A stretch of DNA of 64,000 nt from positions 186,001-250,000 of the forward strand of contig NZ_UIDD01000010.1 of NCBI RefSeq assembly GCF_900497695.1, in the 5' to 3' direction. Below the pieces are notes generated by a model, which did no database searches, was not told the origin of the DNA, and was given only the letters and a program-made list of their open reading frames with translations. Source of the stretch: Pseudomonas wadenswilerensis. GTDB taxonomy: Bacteria > Pseudomonadota > Gammaproteobacteria > Pseudomonadales > Pseudomonadaceae. Each line of letters starts with the position of its first letter. Within the stretch, counting starts at the first letter, position 1. Positions 46,228-54,748 of this stretch are shown here, one piece after another. The position numbers and the translations under genes were made by a program.

Positions 46228-47496
46228 ATGTCGGTCGATCCGCAACACTTTCTGCGCGAGCTGTTCGCCACGGCCATCGATGCCGCGCATCCCCGCCAGG
46301 TCCTTGAAGCCCACCTGCCCAGCGACCGCAGCGGTCGCGTTATTGTCATCGGCGCCGGCAAGGCCGCTGCGGCCATGGCCGAAGTCGTCGAACGCGCCTG
46401 GAAGGGCCCGGTCTCCGGCCTGGTGGTCACCCGCTACGGCCACGGCGCCAGCTGCTCGAAAATCGAAGTGGTCGAAGCCGCCCACCCGGTCCCGGACGCC
46501 GCCGGCCTGGCCGTGGCCAAACGGGTGCTGGAAATGGTCAGCAACCTCACGGCTGACGACCGGGTGATCTTCCTGCTCTCCGGTGGCGGTTCGGCGCTGC
46601 TGGCGCTGCCTGCCGAAGGCCTGACCCTGGCCGACAAGCAACAGATCAACAAGGCCCTGCTCAAATCCGGCGCGACCATCGGCGAGATGAACTGCGTACG
46701 CAAGCACCTCTCGGCGATCAAGGGCGGGCGCCTGGCCAAGGCCTGCTGGCCGGCCACCGTCTACACCTATGCGATTTCCGATGTACCGGGGGATCTGGCC
46801 ACGGTGATCGCCTCCGGCCCGACCGTGGCCGACCCGAGCACTTCGGCCGAGGCCCTGGCGATCCTCAAGCGCTACAACATCGAAGCGCCCGCGGCGGTTA
46901 CCGCCTGGCTGAACAACCCGGCTTCCGAGACCGTCAAGGCCGATGACCCGGCCCTGGCCCGCAGCCACTTCCAGCTCATCGCCCGGCCCCAGCAGTCGCT
47001 CGAAGCGGCGGCGGTCAAAGCCCGCCAGGCCGGTTTCAGCCCGCTGATCCTCGGCGACCTGGAAGGCGAATCACGCGAGGTGGCCAAGGTCCATGCCGGC
47101 ATCGCCCGGCAGATCGTCCAGCACGGCCAACCGCTGTCGCCGCCTTGCGTGATCCTCTCCGGTGGCGAGACCACCGTGACCGTGCGCGGCAATGGCCGTG
47201 GCGGGCGCAATGCCGAATTCCTGCTGAGCCTGACCGAAAGCCTCAAGGGCCTGCCCGGGGTCTATGCCCTGGCCGGTGACACCGACGGCATCGACGGCTC
47301 CGAAGACAACGCCGGCGCGCTGATGACTCCGGACAGCTACGCCCGCGCCGCGGCCCTGGGCCTGTCGGCCAGCGATGAACTGGACAACAACAACGGCTAC
47401 GGCTACTTCGCCGCGCTCGATGCCCTGATCGTCACCGAGCCGACGCGGACCAACGTCAACGATTTTCGCGCCATCCTGATCCTCGAGAGTGCCTGA
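46228..47496 (+). CDS. ttuD: Glycerate 2-kinase, MOFRL type (TtuD-like)
   Basis: A 422-residue protein of the GckA/TtuD family, variously annotated as hydroxypyruvate reductase or glycerate kinase. In the context of gcl and glxR, the glycerate-to-2-phosphoglycerate role fits best. Motifs: VIGAGKAAAAMAEVVERAW, VEAAHPVPDAAG, LLSGGGSALLALPAEG, GEMNCVRKHLSAIKGGRLAK, and the C-terminal MOFRL domain with GGETTVTVRGNGRGGRNAEFLL and GDTDGIDGSEDNAGA. The start is preceded by TTGGAG. The stop is followed by the pyk start after one base. Confidence 0.93.
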   Translation: MSVDPQHFLRELFATAIDAAHPRQVLEAHLPSDRSGRVIVIGAGKAAAAMAEVVERAWKGPVSGLVVTRYGHGASCSKIEVVEAAHPVPDAAGLAVAKRVLEMVSNLTADDRVIFLLSGGGSALLALPAEGLTLADKQQINKALLKSGATIGEMNCVRKHLSAIKGGRLAKACWPATVYTYAISDVPGDLATVIASGPTVADPSTSAEALAILKRYNIEAPAAVTAWLNNPASETVKADDPALARSHFQLIARPQQSLEAAAVKARQAGFSPLILGDLEGESREVAKVHAGIARQIVQHGQPLSPPCVILSGGETTVTVRGNGRGGRNAEFLLSLTESLKGLPGVYALAGDTDGIDGSEDNAGALMTPDSYARAAALGLSASDELDNNNGYGYFAALDALIVTEPTRTNVNDFRAILILESA

Positions 47497-47497
47497 C

Positions 47498-48913
47498 ATG
47501 ACGCCCGATAAAAAAGTCAAAATCCTTGCCACCCTCGGTCCTGCGATCAAGGGCATCGACGACATCCGCCAGCTGGTCGAGGCCGGGGTGAACATCTTTC
47601 GCCTGAACTTCAGCCACGGCGAGCACGAAGACCACGCCCTGCGCTACCAGTGGATCCGCGAGGTGGAGAGCCAGCTCAACTACCCGCTGGGCATCCTCAT
47701 GGACCTGCAAGGGCCCAAGCTGCGCGTTGGCCGTTTTGCCGAGGGCAAAGTCCAACTGCAGCGCGGCCAGACCCTGCGCCTGGACCTGGACAGCACCCCG
47801 GGCACTGCCTCGCGGGTCAACCTGCCGCATCCGGAAATCATCGCCGCCCTGGAACCGGGCATGGACCTGCTGCTCGATGACGGCAAGCTGCGCCTGCGGG
47901 TGACCGCCAAGCACAGCGATGCGATCGAGACCGAAGTCCTCAACGGCGGCGAGCTGTCCGACCGCAAGGGTGTCAACGTGCCGCAAGCGGTGCTGGACCT
48001 CAGCCCGCTGACCGCCAAGGACCGCCGCGACCTGAGCTTCGGCCTGGAGCTGGGCGTGGACTGGGTGGCGCTGTCGTTCGTGCAGCGCCCGGAAGACATC
48101 GTCGAAGCGCGCCAGCTGATCGGTGACCGCGCCTACCTGATGGCCAAGATCGAGAAACCTTCGGCGGTCACCCAACTGCGCGCCATTGCCGAGCTGAGCG
48201 ACGCGATCATGGTCGCCCGTGGCGACCTGGGCGTGGAAGTGCCGGCCGAAAGCGTGCCGCAGATCCAGAAGAGCATCATCAACACCTGCCGCGAACTGGG
48301 TAAACCGGTGGTGGTGGCCACGCAGATGCTCGAATCGATGCGCTTCTCCCCGGCCCCGACCCGCGCCGAAGTCACCGACGTGGCCAACGCCGTGGCCGAA
48401 GGCGCCGATGCGGTGATGCTCTCGGCCGAGACCGCCTCGGGTGACTACCCGCTGGAAGCGGTGCAGATGATGAGCAAGATCATCCGCCAGGTGGAGAATG
48501 GCCCGGACTACCAGGCTCAGCTCGACGTCGGCCGGCCGAAAGCCGAAGCCACCGTATCGGACGCCATCAGCTGCGCGATCCGCCGCATCAGCGGCATCCT
48601 GCCGGTGGCGGTGCTGGTCAACTACAGCGAGTCGGGGGCTTCGACCCTGCGCGCCGCCCGCGAGCGGCCACGGGCACCGATCCTCAACCTGACTCCCAAC
48701 CTGTCCACCGCCCGGCGCCTGAGCGTGGCCTGGGGTGTGCACTCGGTAGTCAACGATCGCCTGCGCCAGGTCGACGAGATCTGCTCCACCGCCCTGGAAA
48801 TCGCTCAGGCCCAGGGCATGGCCAGCCGTGGCGATACGCTGTTGATCACCGCCGGTGTGCCTTTTGGCAAGCCCGGGTCGACTAACACGCTGCGGATCGA
48901 GAGCTTGATCTGA
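47498..48913 (+). CDS. pyk: Pyruvate kinase
   Basis: A 471-residue enzyme making pyruvate and ATP from phosphoenolpyruvate. Conserved: KKVKILATLGPAIKG, FRLNFSHGEHEDH, MDLQGPKLRVG, substrate-binding MAKIEKPSAV and MVARGDLGVEVP, VVVATQMLESM and the C-terminal allosteric domain (TLLITAGVPFGKPGSTNTLRI). It starts one base after ttuD, so the pair is coupled; this ties glycerate phosphorylation to pyruvate formation. Which of the usual two Pseudomonas isozymes this is cannot be proved here; the position matches PykF of P. aeruginosa (PA1498). Confidence 0.97.
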   Translation: MTPDKKVKILATLGPAIKGIDDIRQLVEAGVNIFRLNFSHGEHEDHALRYQWIREVESQLNYPLGILMDLQGPKLRVGRFAEGKVQLQRGQTLRLDLDSTPGTASRVNLPHPEIIAALEPGMDLLLDDGKLRLRVTAKHSDAIETEVLNGGELSDRKGVNVPQAVLDLSPLTAKDRRDLSFGLELGVDWVALSFVQRPEDIVEARQLIGDRAYLMAKIEKPSAVTQLRAIAELSDAIMVARGDLGVEVPAESVPQIQKSIINTCRELGKPVVVATQMLESMRFSPAPTRAEVTDVANAVAEGADAVMLSAETASGDYPLEAVQMMSKIIRQVENGPDYQAQLDVGRPKAEATVSDAISCAIRRISGILPVAVLVNYSESGASTLRAARERPRAPILNLTPNLSTARRLSVAWGVHSVVNDRLRQVDEICSTALEIAQAQGMASRGDTLLITAGVPFGKPGSTNTLRIESLI

Positions 48914-48923
48914 GTTGAACCCC

Positions 48924-48991
48924 ATCGCTGGCAAGCCAGCTCCCACAGGTGCTGTGCACACCGAACCTGTGGGAGCTGGCTTGCCAGCGAT
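48924..48991. repeat. REP inverted pair
   Basis: Arms starting ATCGCTGGCAAGCCAGCTCC and its complement around a GCTGTGCACACC loop, 10 bases after the pyk stop; probably ends that transcript. Confidence 0.85.
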
Positions 48992-49075
48992 GAGGCCAGA
49001 CCGGCCAACAACAATTCCGGTGGGACAACCCGGCCCAAAGAGGCTCCCCACTCCACATCAACCCAGACTGCCCCC

Positions 49076-49960
49076 ATGTACACCAAGAATTTCGTCAACC
49101 CGTGCCCCGACTGGGCCACGGCCTTGCTCAACGGCTTCAGCCAGGTGCTGCTGCAGCGCAACCCGCTGTGTGGCCTGTGCTGCCTGCTGGCGATCACCCT
49201 GACCGCGCCCGACCTGGTCGGCGGCGCGCTGCTCGGTGCCCTCGCCGGGCTGCTGACCGCGCAACGCCGCGGCTACAACCGCAGCGACCGCCAGGCCGGC
49301 CTGTACAGCTACAACGGCGTGCTGATCGGCCTGTTGATCAGCTATGCCCTGCCCTGGTCGGCGATCCTGCCGCCACTGATCATCGCCGCCGGCGGCCTGA
49401 GCAGCATGCTCGTGCACCAGTGGCTCAAGCGCGGCCCCAAGCAATTGCTGCCCGCCTACACGGCGCCGTTCGTGTTGCTCGGCTGGGCTGCGCTGACCAT
49501 GGCCGAACCCGCCGGCGCCGCCAGTACCGGCGTCGAGGCCAACCCGCTGTTTGCCCTGGCCCGTGGCCTCGGGCAGATCTTCTTGCTCGACCAGCCCCTG
49601 GCCGGCGTGCTGATTGCCATCGGCCTGCTGATCTCCAATCGCTACGCGGCAGTCTGGGCCTTGCTCGGCTCGGCCATCGGTGGCAGCGTGGCGTTGATCG
49701 GTGGCGAGGCCACGGCGGCCTATAACGGCCTGTTCGGCTTCAACGCCGCCCTGGCCGCCCTGGCCTTCAGCCAGGAGCGCCAGCGGCCCTGGTTGCCGCT
49801 GCTGGCCATCGTCCTGGCGATTGCCCTGCAACCGCTGTTCAGCCTGCTGCCGGTCGCCGGCCTGACCGCGCCGTTCATCCTCGCCTGTTGGCTGCTGCAT
49901 GCCGGTGGCCGCCTGCTACGCGTGCCGGCGTCCCACAGCCGGCGTCGCTTGCACAGCTGA
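49076..49960 (+). CDS. Urea transporter (UT family)
   Basis: A 294-residue inner-membrane channel with about ten hydrophobic helices arranged as two pseudo-repeats, the usual bacterial UT size. Recognised by the first-repeat motif LLGALAGLLTAQ ... LYSYNGVLIGLLISY and its second-repeat counterpart TAAYNGLFGFNAALAALAF. UT channels pass urea passively. Urea is produced by AllA in the upstream pathway, so this gene may deal with the urea from purine breakdown; no urease genes are in the window. Confidence 0.9.
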   Translation: MYTKNFVNPCPDWATALLNGFSQVLLQRNPLCGLCCLLAITLTAPDLVGGALLGALAGLLTAQRRGYNRSDRQAGLYSYNGVLIGLLISYALPWSAILPPLIIAAGGLSSMLVHQWLKRGPKQLLPAYTAPFVLLGWAALTMAEPAGAASTGVEANPLFALARGLGQIFLLDQPLAGVLIAIGLLISNRYAAVWALLGSAIGGSVALIGGEATAAYNGLFGFNAALAALAFSQERQRPWLPLLAIVLAIALQPLFSLLPVAGLTAPFILACWLLHAGGRLLRVPASHSRRRLHS

Positions 49961-50004
49961 GGTGCAGCCCCTAGGCTCTGCCCATCTGCCTTTGGAACGA
50001 GCCT

Positions 50005-50826
50005 ATGGACACCCCTTCGAGTTGGCGCGAGCAGCTCTACGTCATCGTCTTTCAAACCGACACCGTCGCCGGCCGACGCTTCGACAAGATCCTGCTGCTG
50101 ATCATTCTCGCCAGCCTGGTGACGGTGATCCTGGACAGCATCGACGAGGTGCACCAGAGCTACGCCGGGCTGCTGGCGGCCATCGAGTGGGGCTTTACCG
50201 CGATCTTCCTGGTCGAGTACCTGATCCGCCTGTACTGCTCGCCCAAGCCCTTGCGCTACGCCTTCAGCTTCTATGGCCTGGTCGACCTGCTGGCCATCGT
50301 CCCGGGGATCATCGCCCTGTATTACAGCGACGCCCAGTACCTGCTGATCATCCGCGTCATCCGTATGCTGCGGATCTTCCGGGTGCTCAAGCTCAGCCCT
50401 TACCTGAAGCAGGCCAACTACCTGCTCACGGCGTTGCGCGGCAGCAAGCAGAAGATCATCGTCTTTTTGCTCAGCGTCTCGACCCTGGTGACCGTGTTCG
50501 GCACCCTGATGTACGTAGTCGAAGGCCCCGAGCATGGCTTTACCAGCATCCCCAAGGGCATCTACTGGGCCATCGTCACCCTGACCACGGTCGGTTTTGG
50601 CGACATCGTGCCCAAGACTCCGCTGGGCCAGGTGCTGTCGTCGATGGTAATGATCACCGGTTATTCGATCATTGCCGTGCCCACCGGGATTTTCACCGCG
50701 GAGCTGGCCAACGCCATGCGCGGCGAACAGCTGCAGCACGACTGCCCGGTGTGTCGGAAAAACAGCCATGAACACGGCGCCGCGTTCTGCTCCCGTTGCG
50801 GTAACGCACTGTTCAATAAAACGTAA
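50005..50826 (+). CDS. Voltage-gated potassium channel with C-terminal zinc ribbon
   Basis: A 273-residue six-helix channel subunit. The S4 sensor has regularly spaced arginines (IIRVIRMLRIFRVLKL), and the pore carries the selectivity filter T195-V-G-F-G-D200, close to the canonical TVGYGD. After S6 (MVMITGYSIIAVPTGIFTAELANAM) there is a short tail with CPVC and CSRC pairs (residues about 247-268), a predicted zinc ribbon. No RCK or cyclic-nucleotide domain is seen. Function is inferred as K+ conductance; physiological role unknown. Confidence 0.92.
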   Translation: MDTPSSWREQLYVIVFQTDTVAGRRFDKILLLIILASLVTVILDSIDEVHQSYAGLLAAIEWGFTAIFLVEYLIRLYCSPKPLRYAFSFYGLVDLLAIVPGIIALYYSDAQYLLIIRVIRMLRIFRVLKLSPYLKQANYLLTALRGSKQKIIVFLLSVSTLVTVFGTLMYVVEGPEHGFTSIPKGIYWAIVTLTTVGFGDIVPKTPLGQVLSSMVMITGYSIIAVPTGIFTAELANAMRGEQLQHDCPVCRKNSHEHGAAFCSRCGNALFNKT

Positions 50827-50922
50827 TAAGCAAAGCACTTTTTAATCTTTTAGCGCCTAAGGTCCAACCGCTATAGTCGCTGGCATAATGCCTTTAACGC
50901 CAACTCGAACAAGGAATGCGCA

Positions 50923-51924
50923 GTGAAAAAACTCTTCAGTGCCTCGCTTCTGGCCGCCGGCCTCGCCTTCGGCTCCGTGGCCCAGGCTGCTCCGGCACCT
51001 TTGCTGAACGTCTCGTATGACGTGATGCGCGACTTCTACAAGGACTACAACGCCGCGTTCCAGAAGCACTGGGAAGCCGAGCACAAAGAGAAGATCACCG
51101 TGCAGATGTCCTTCGGTGGTTCGAGCAAGCAGGCCCGTTCGGTGATCGATGGCCTGCCGGCTGACGTCATCACCATGAACATGGCCACCGACATCAATGC
51201 CCTGGCCGACAATGGCAAGCTGGTGCCGGACAATTGGGTCAGCCGCCTGCCGAACAACAGCGCGCCGTTCACTTCGGCCACCGTGTTCATCGTCCGCAAG
51301 GGCAACCCCAAGGCCCTGAAAGACTGGCCCGACCTGCTCAAGGACGGCGTCCAGGTCATCGTGCCTAACCCGAAAACCTCCGGCAACGGCCGCTACACCT
51401 ACCTCTCGGCCTGGGGCTATGTGCTGAAGAACGGCGGTGACGAGAACAAGGCCAAGGACTTTGTCGGCAAGCTATTCAAGCAGGCGCCAGTGCTCGACAC
51501 CGGTGGCCGCGCCGCGACCACCACCTTCATGACCAACCAGATCGGCGACGTGCTGGTGACCTTCGAGAACGAAGCCGAAATGATCGCCCGCGAGTTCGGT
51601 CGCGATCAGTTCGAAGTGATCTACCCGAGCGTCTCCGCCGAGGCCGAGCCGCCAGTGAGCGTGGTCGACAAGGTGGTCGACAAGAAAGGCAGCCGCGCCA
51701 CCGCCGAGGAATACCTGAAGTACCTGTGGTCGCCAGAGGCGCAGGAAATTGCTGCCAACAACTACCTGCGTCCGCGTGATGCGGCGGTACTGGCCAAGTA
51801 CACTGACCGCTTCCCGAAAGTCGACTTCCTGTCGGTAGAGAAGACCTTCGGTGACTGGCGCACCGTGCAGAAAACCCACTTCAACGATGGCGGGATTTTC
51901 GACCAGATCTATACCGGGCAGTAA
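50923..51924 (+). CDS. sbp: Sulfate ABC transporter substrate-binding protein
   Basis: A 333-residue periplasmic protein with a Sec signal peptide (cleavage after SVAQA, about residue 22). It delivers sulfate or thiosulfate to the CysUWA permease. Family motifs: LLNVSYDVMRDFYKDYNAAF, QMSFGGSSKQARSVIDGLPADVITMN, VRKGNPKALKDWPDL, NPKTSGNGRYTYLSAWGY and VVDKVVDKKGSRATAEEYL. Start GTG 50923 preceded by AAGGAAT. No permease genes are adjacent. Sbp or CysP cannot be separated by eye. Confidence 0.94.
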   Translation: MKKLFSASLLAAGLAFGSVAQAAPAPLLNVSYDVMRDFYKDYNAAFQKHWEAEHKEKITVQMSFGGSSKQARSVIDGLPADVITMNMATDINALADNGKLVPDNWVSRLPNNSAPFTSATVFIVRKGNPKALKDWPDLLKDGVQVIVPNPKTSGNGRYTYLSAWGYVLKNGGDENKAKDFVGKLFKQAPVLDTGGRAATTTFMTNQIGDVLVTFENEAEMIAREFGRDQFEVIYPSVSAEAEPPVSVVDKVVDKKGSRATAEEYLKYLWSPEAQEIAANNYLRPRDAAVLAKYTDRFPKVDFLSVEKTFGDWRTVQKTHFNDGGIFDQIYTGQ

Positions 51925-51931
51925 GGGCCTC

Positions 51932-51986
51932 ATCGCCGGGCAAGCCCGCTCCTACTGAATGTGTAGGAGCGGGTTTGCCCGGCGAT
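51932..51986. repeat. REP palindrome
   Basis: Inverted ATCGCCGGGCAAGCCCGCTC units, 8 bases after the sbp stop; likely ends the transcript. Confidence 0.85.
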
Positions 51987-52083
51987 TGCTTCGCGCAATA
52001 CAACCCGCCGCCGCTGAAACTCACCGAACAACAGGCCTGATTCGGCTTTAACGCCTGCGGGCATCGGTGCTAAAGTCGCGGCC

Positions 52084-52470
52084 ATGAACCGCACCCCCTC
52101 CGACCGCCCGCTGATTGCCTGGACCTTGTACTTCTGTGTCCTGTTCAATCTGTTCGCCTGCGGGATCGGTCACGGGCAGATGATGGGCCTGCAGCTCAAT
52201 GGCATTGGCGGCGCCTATTGCTCAGCCATGGGCAGCGCCGGGCCGACACTGAAAAGCGATTTCGACGACCAGTCGGTGGCCGGCTGGGACAGCATGCAAA
52301 CCTGCCCGGTGTGCGCCGCCGCCGTAGTTTGCCTGGGCCTTGCGCTGGTCATCGGCTGGCTGCTGGCGGTCACTCGTGTACGTCGCTATCACCGTGAGCT
52401 GCGCAGCAAAGCACCGCCGCGCTATTGCTGGCCCGCCGCCAACCCCCGCGCCTCCCCGCTTCTGGCTTGA
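52084..52470 (+). CDS. DUF2946-like small membrane protein
   Basis: A 128-residue protein of unknown function. One N-terminal hydrophobic segment (WTLYFCVLFNLFACGIG), a short Gly/Ser-rich region with GGAYCSAMG, a CPVC motif (MQTCPVCAAAVV) and a second membrane segment (LGLALVIGWLLAVT). Layout and position before a TonB-dependent receptor match the DUF2946 family. A role with the receptor in metal or siderophore handling is an inference from context. Stop is 99 bases before the receptor gene. Confidence 0.75.
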   Translation: MNRTPSDRPLIAWTLYFCVLFNLFACGIGHGQMMGLQLNGIGGAYCSAMGSAGPTLKSDFDDQSVAGWDSMQTCPVCAAAVVCLGLALVIGWLLAVTRVRRYHRELRSKAPPRYCWPAANPRASPLLA

Positions 52471-52569
52471 ACCTCCTGGCAGCTCCCCGGGCTGCCTGAA
52501 CCGGCCGTTTTTGCTGCGCCTGCCTGACAGGTGCAGGCGGCCGCTGGCTCAATTTCCAGAGTGTGATTC

Positions 52570-54738
52570 ATGCCCTACTCCTATCGCCTTTCCGGTTGCG
52601 CGGCGCTGCTGTGCGCGCTGTCCTTCAATGCTGTGGCCGAGGCGCCGCTGACCCTGCCCGACCTGCGCATCAACGGCCGCGCCGACGCCGAAGACGGCGT
52701 ACTGCTCGACACCCCGTCGCAAACCGGCTCACGCCTTGGCCTGACGCCACGGGAAACCCCGGCTTCGGTGAACATCGTCAACCGCCAGCAGATTCAGCAG
52801 CGCGGCGCCCAGACTACCCAGGACGTGCTCAACGGCGTGCCCGGCATGACCGCCGCCTCGCCGCCCGGCTCTGCCGGCTCAGTGGCTTATCGGGGCTTTT
52901 CCGGGGCACAGATCACCCAGCTGTTCAACGGCATCAGCGTGCAATACGACTCCATCGCCGCGCGCCCGGTGGACAGCTGGATCTATGACCGGGTCGAAGC
53001 CGTCGGCGGGCCGTCGAGCTTCCTCTTCGGTGCCGGTGCCGTGGGTGGATCGATCAACTACATCACCAAGCTGGCCAGCCGCGACGAGAACTTCAACGAG
53101 GGGCGAATCAAGTACGGCTCCTATGACAGCAGCGAGACCTCGTTCGGCTTCAACCATGCGCTCAACGACGGCGACGGCATCCGCAACTACGCCCGCCTGG
53201 ATTTCAGCCACAGCAAAAGCAATGGCTATGTCGATCGCGAAGAGCGCGATGCCTGGACCGTGGCGTTCTCCCTGCTCACCGACATCAACGACCAGCTGTC
53301 CCACACCCTGGCCGTGGAGTATCAGAACGAAACGGTCGACAGCCCCTATTGGGGCAGCCCGGTGCTCAACCCGCTGGGTGGCGAAATGAAGGTCGACGAG
53401 AGCCGCCGCTTCGAGAACTACAACGTCGAAGACGGCCGCTACGAACAGCGCGTGCGCTGGCTGCGCTCGATCACCGACTACCGTTTCAACGACAACACCT
53501 CGCTGCGCAACACCCTTTACCACTACAACACCGAGCGTAACTTCCGTAACCTCGAAACCTACGCCTACAACGCCGACAACAGCCGGGTAAACCGCTCCAA
53601 CGCGCTGCTGCAACGCCACGACCAGGAACTCAACGGCAACCGCTTCGAGCTGCTCCACGAAGGCCAGTTGTTCGGCTTGAACAGCCAGTGGTCGGCGGGC
53701 CTGGACTACAGCCACAACGTGCAGATGAGCTACCCGCGCTCGATCACCGGCATTTTCGACAGCGTCGACCCGGCCACCTTCGAACCCGGGCATTTCTATG
53801 ATCTGAACGGCATGGTCCCGGGCTATCAGAAGAACCGCGAGAACACCGTCGACACCTGGGCGGCGTTCGTCGAAAACCGTCTGCAACTGACTGAGCGCCT
53901 GTCGCTGCTCACTGGTTTGCGCTACGACCATATCGACCTCGATGTGCACAACTACCGCACGGTCGATGCCAACAACCCGCTGGACTTCCAGCGCAGCTAC
54001 GAGCCCACCACCGGGCGCATCGGCCTGGTCTACGAACTGACCCCGGCGGCCAACGTCTACGTGCAGTACAGCACCGCCGCCGACCCGCCCTCGGGCATGC
54101 TCAGCACCGCCAGCTTCGCCTCGGTACGCGACTTCGACCTGAGCACCGGCAAGCAACTGGAAGTGGGCAGCAAGTTCAGCTTCCTCGACGGCCGTGGTGC
54201 CGCTACCGTCGCCGCCTACCATATCGAGCGCAAGAACCTGGCCACCGCCGACGCCGCCAACCCCAGCGTCACCCAGCCGGTGGGCAAGCAATCCTCACGC
54301 GGGGTCGAGGTGGCCGCGTCGCTGCACGTCACGCCGAAGCTGCTGGCCGAGGGCAACTTCGCCTATGTCGACGCCCAGTACGATGAGTTCAACGAGAACG
54401 TCGGCGGCCGCTCGATCTCGCGCAAGGGCAACACCCCGACCAACATCCCCGAGCGGGTCGCCAACCTGTGGCTGACCTACGACATCGACCCGAGCTGGCA
54501 AGTCGGTGCCGACAGCCGCTATGTATCTTCGGTGTATGCCGATGCAGCCAACACCCGCTATGCGCCGTCATACACGATCTTCGGCGCCTTCCTCGGTTTC
54601 AAGGTCGATGACGACACGCGCATCACCGCCCGGGTGCGCAACCTGACCGACGAGGTGTACGCCCGCTGGACCTCTGCGAGCATGCTCTACCTCGGTGCCC
54701 CGCGCACCCTGGAGCTGGCCGTGCAGACGCGCTTCTAG
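52570..54738 (+). CDS. TonB-dependent outer-membrane receptor (siderophore type)
   Basis: A 722-residue receptor with signal peptide (to about residue 24, FNAVAEA). The plug domain is clear (PASVNIVNRQQIQQRGAQTTQDVLNGVPGM, YRGFSGAQITQLFNGI, VEAVGGPSSFLFGAGAVGGSINYI). The 22-strand barrel ends in the usual aromatic (LAVQTRF). No extra N-terminal signalling domain, so not a transducer of the FpvA type. It is followed after 10 bases by a PepSY protein; such pairs often take up ferric or cupric complexes. The ligand cannot be named. Confidence 0.93.
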   Translation: MPYSYRLSGCAALLCALSFNAVAEAPLTLPDLRINGRADAEDGVLLDTPSQTGSRLGLTPRETPASVNIVNRQQIQQRGAQTTQDVLNGVPGMTAASPPGSAGSVAYRGFSGAQITQLFNGISVQYDSIAARPVDSWIYDRVEAVGGPSSFLFGAGAVGGSINYITKLASRDENFNEGRIKYGSYDSSETSFGFNHALNDGDGIRNYARLDFSHSKSNGYVDREERDAWTVAFSLLTDINDQLSHTLAVEYQNETVDSPYWGSPVLNPLGGEMKVDESRRFENYNVEDGRYEQRVRWLRSITDYRFNDNTSLRNTLYHYNTERNFRNLETYAYNADNSRVNRSNALLQRHDQELNGNRFELLHEGQLFGLNSQWSAGLDYSHNVQMSYPRSITGIFDSVDPATFEPGHFYDLNGMVPGYQKNRENTVDTWAAFVENRLQLTERLSLLTGLRYDHIDLDVHNYRTVDANNPLDFQRSYEPTTGRIGLVYELTPAANVYVQYSTAADPPSGMLSTASFASVRDFDLSTGKQLEVGSKFSFLDGRGAATVAAYHIERKNLATADAANPSVTQPVGKQSSRGVEVAASLHVTPKLLAEGNFAYVDAQYDEFNENVGGRSISRKGNTPTNIPERVANLWLTYDIDPSWQVGADSRYVSSVYADAANTRYAPSYTIFGAFLGFKVDDDTRITARVRNLTDEVYARWTSASMLYLGAPRTLELAVQTRF

Positions 54739-54748
54739 GACGCCACCG

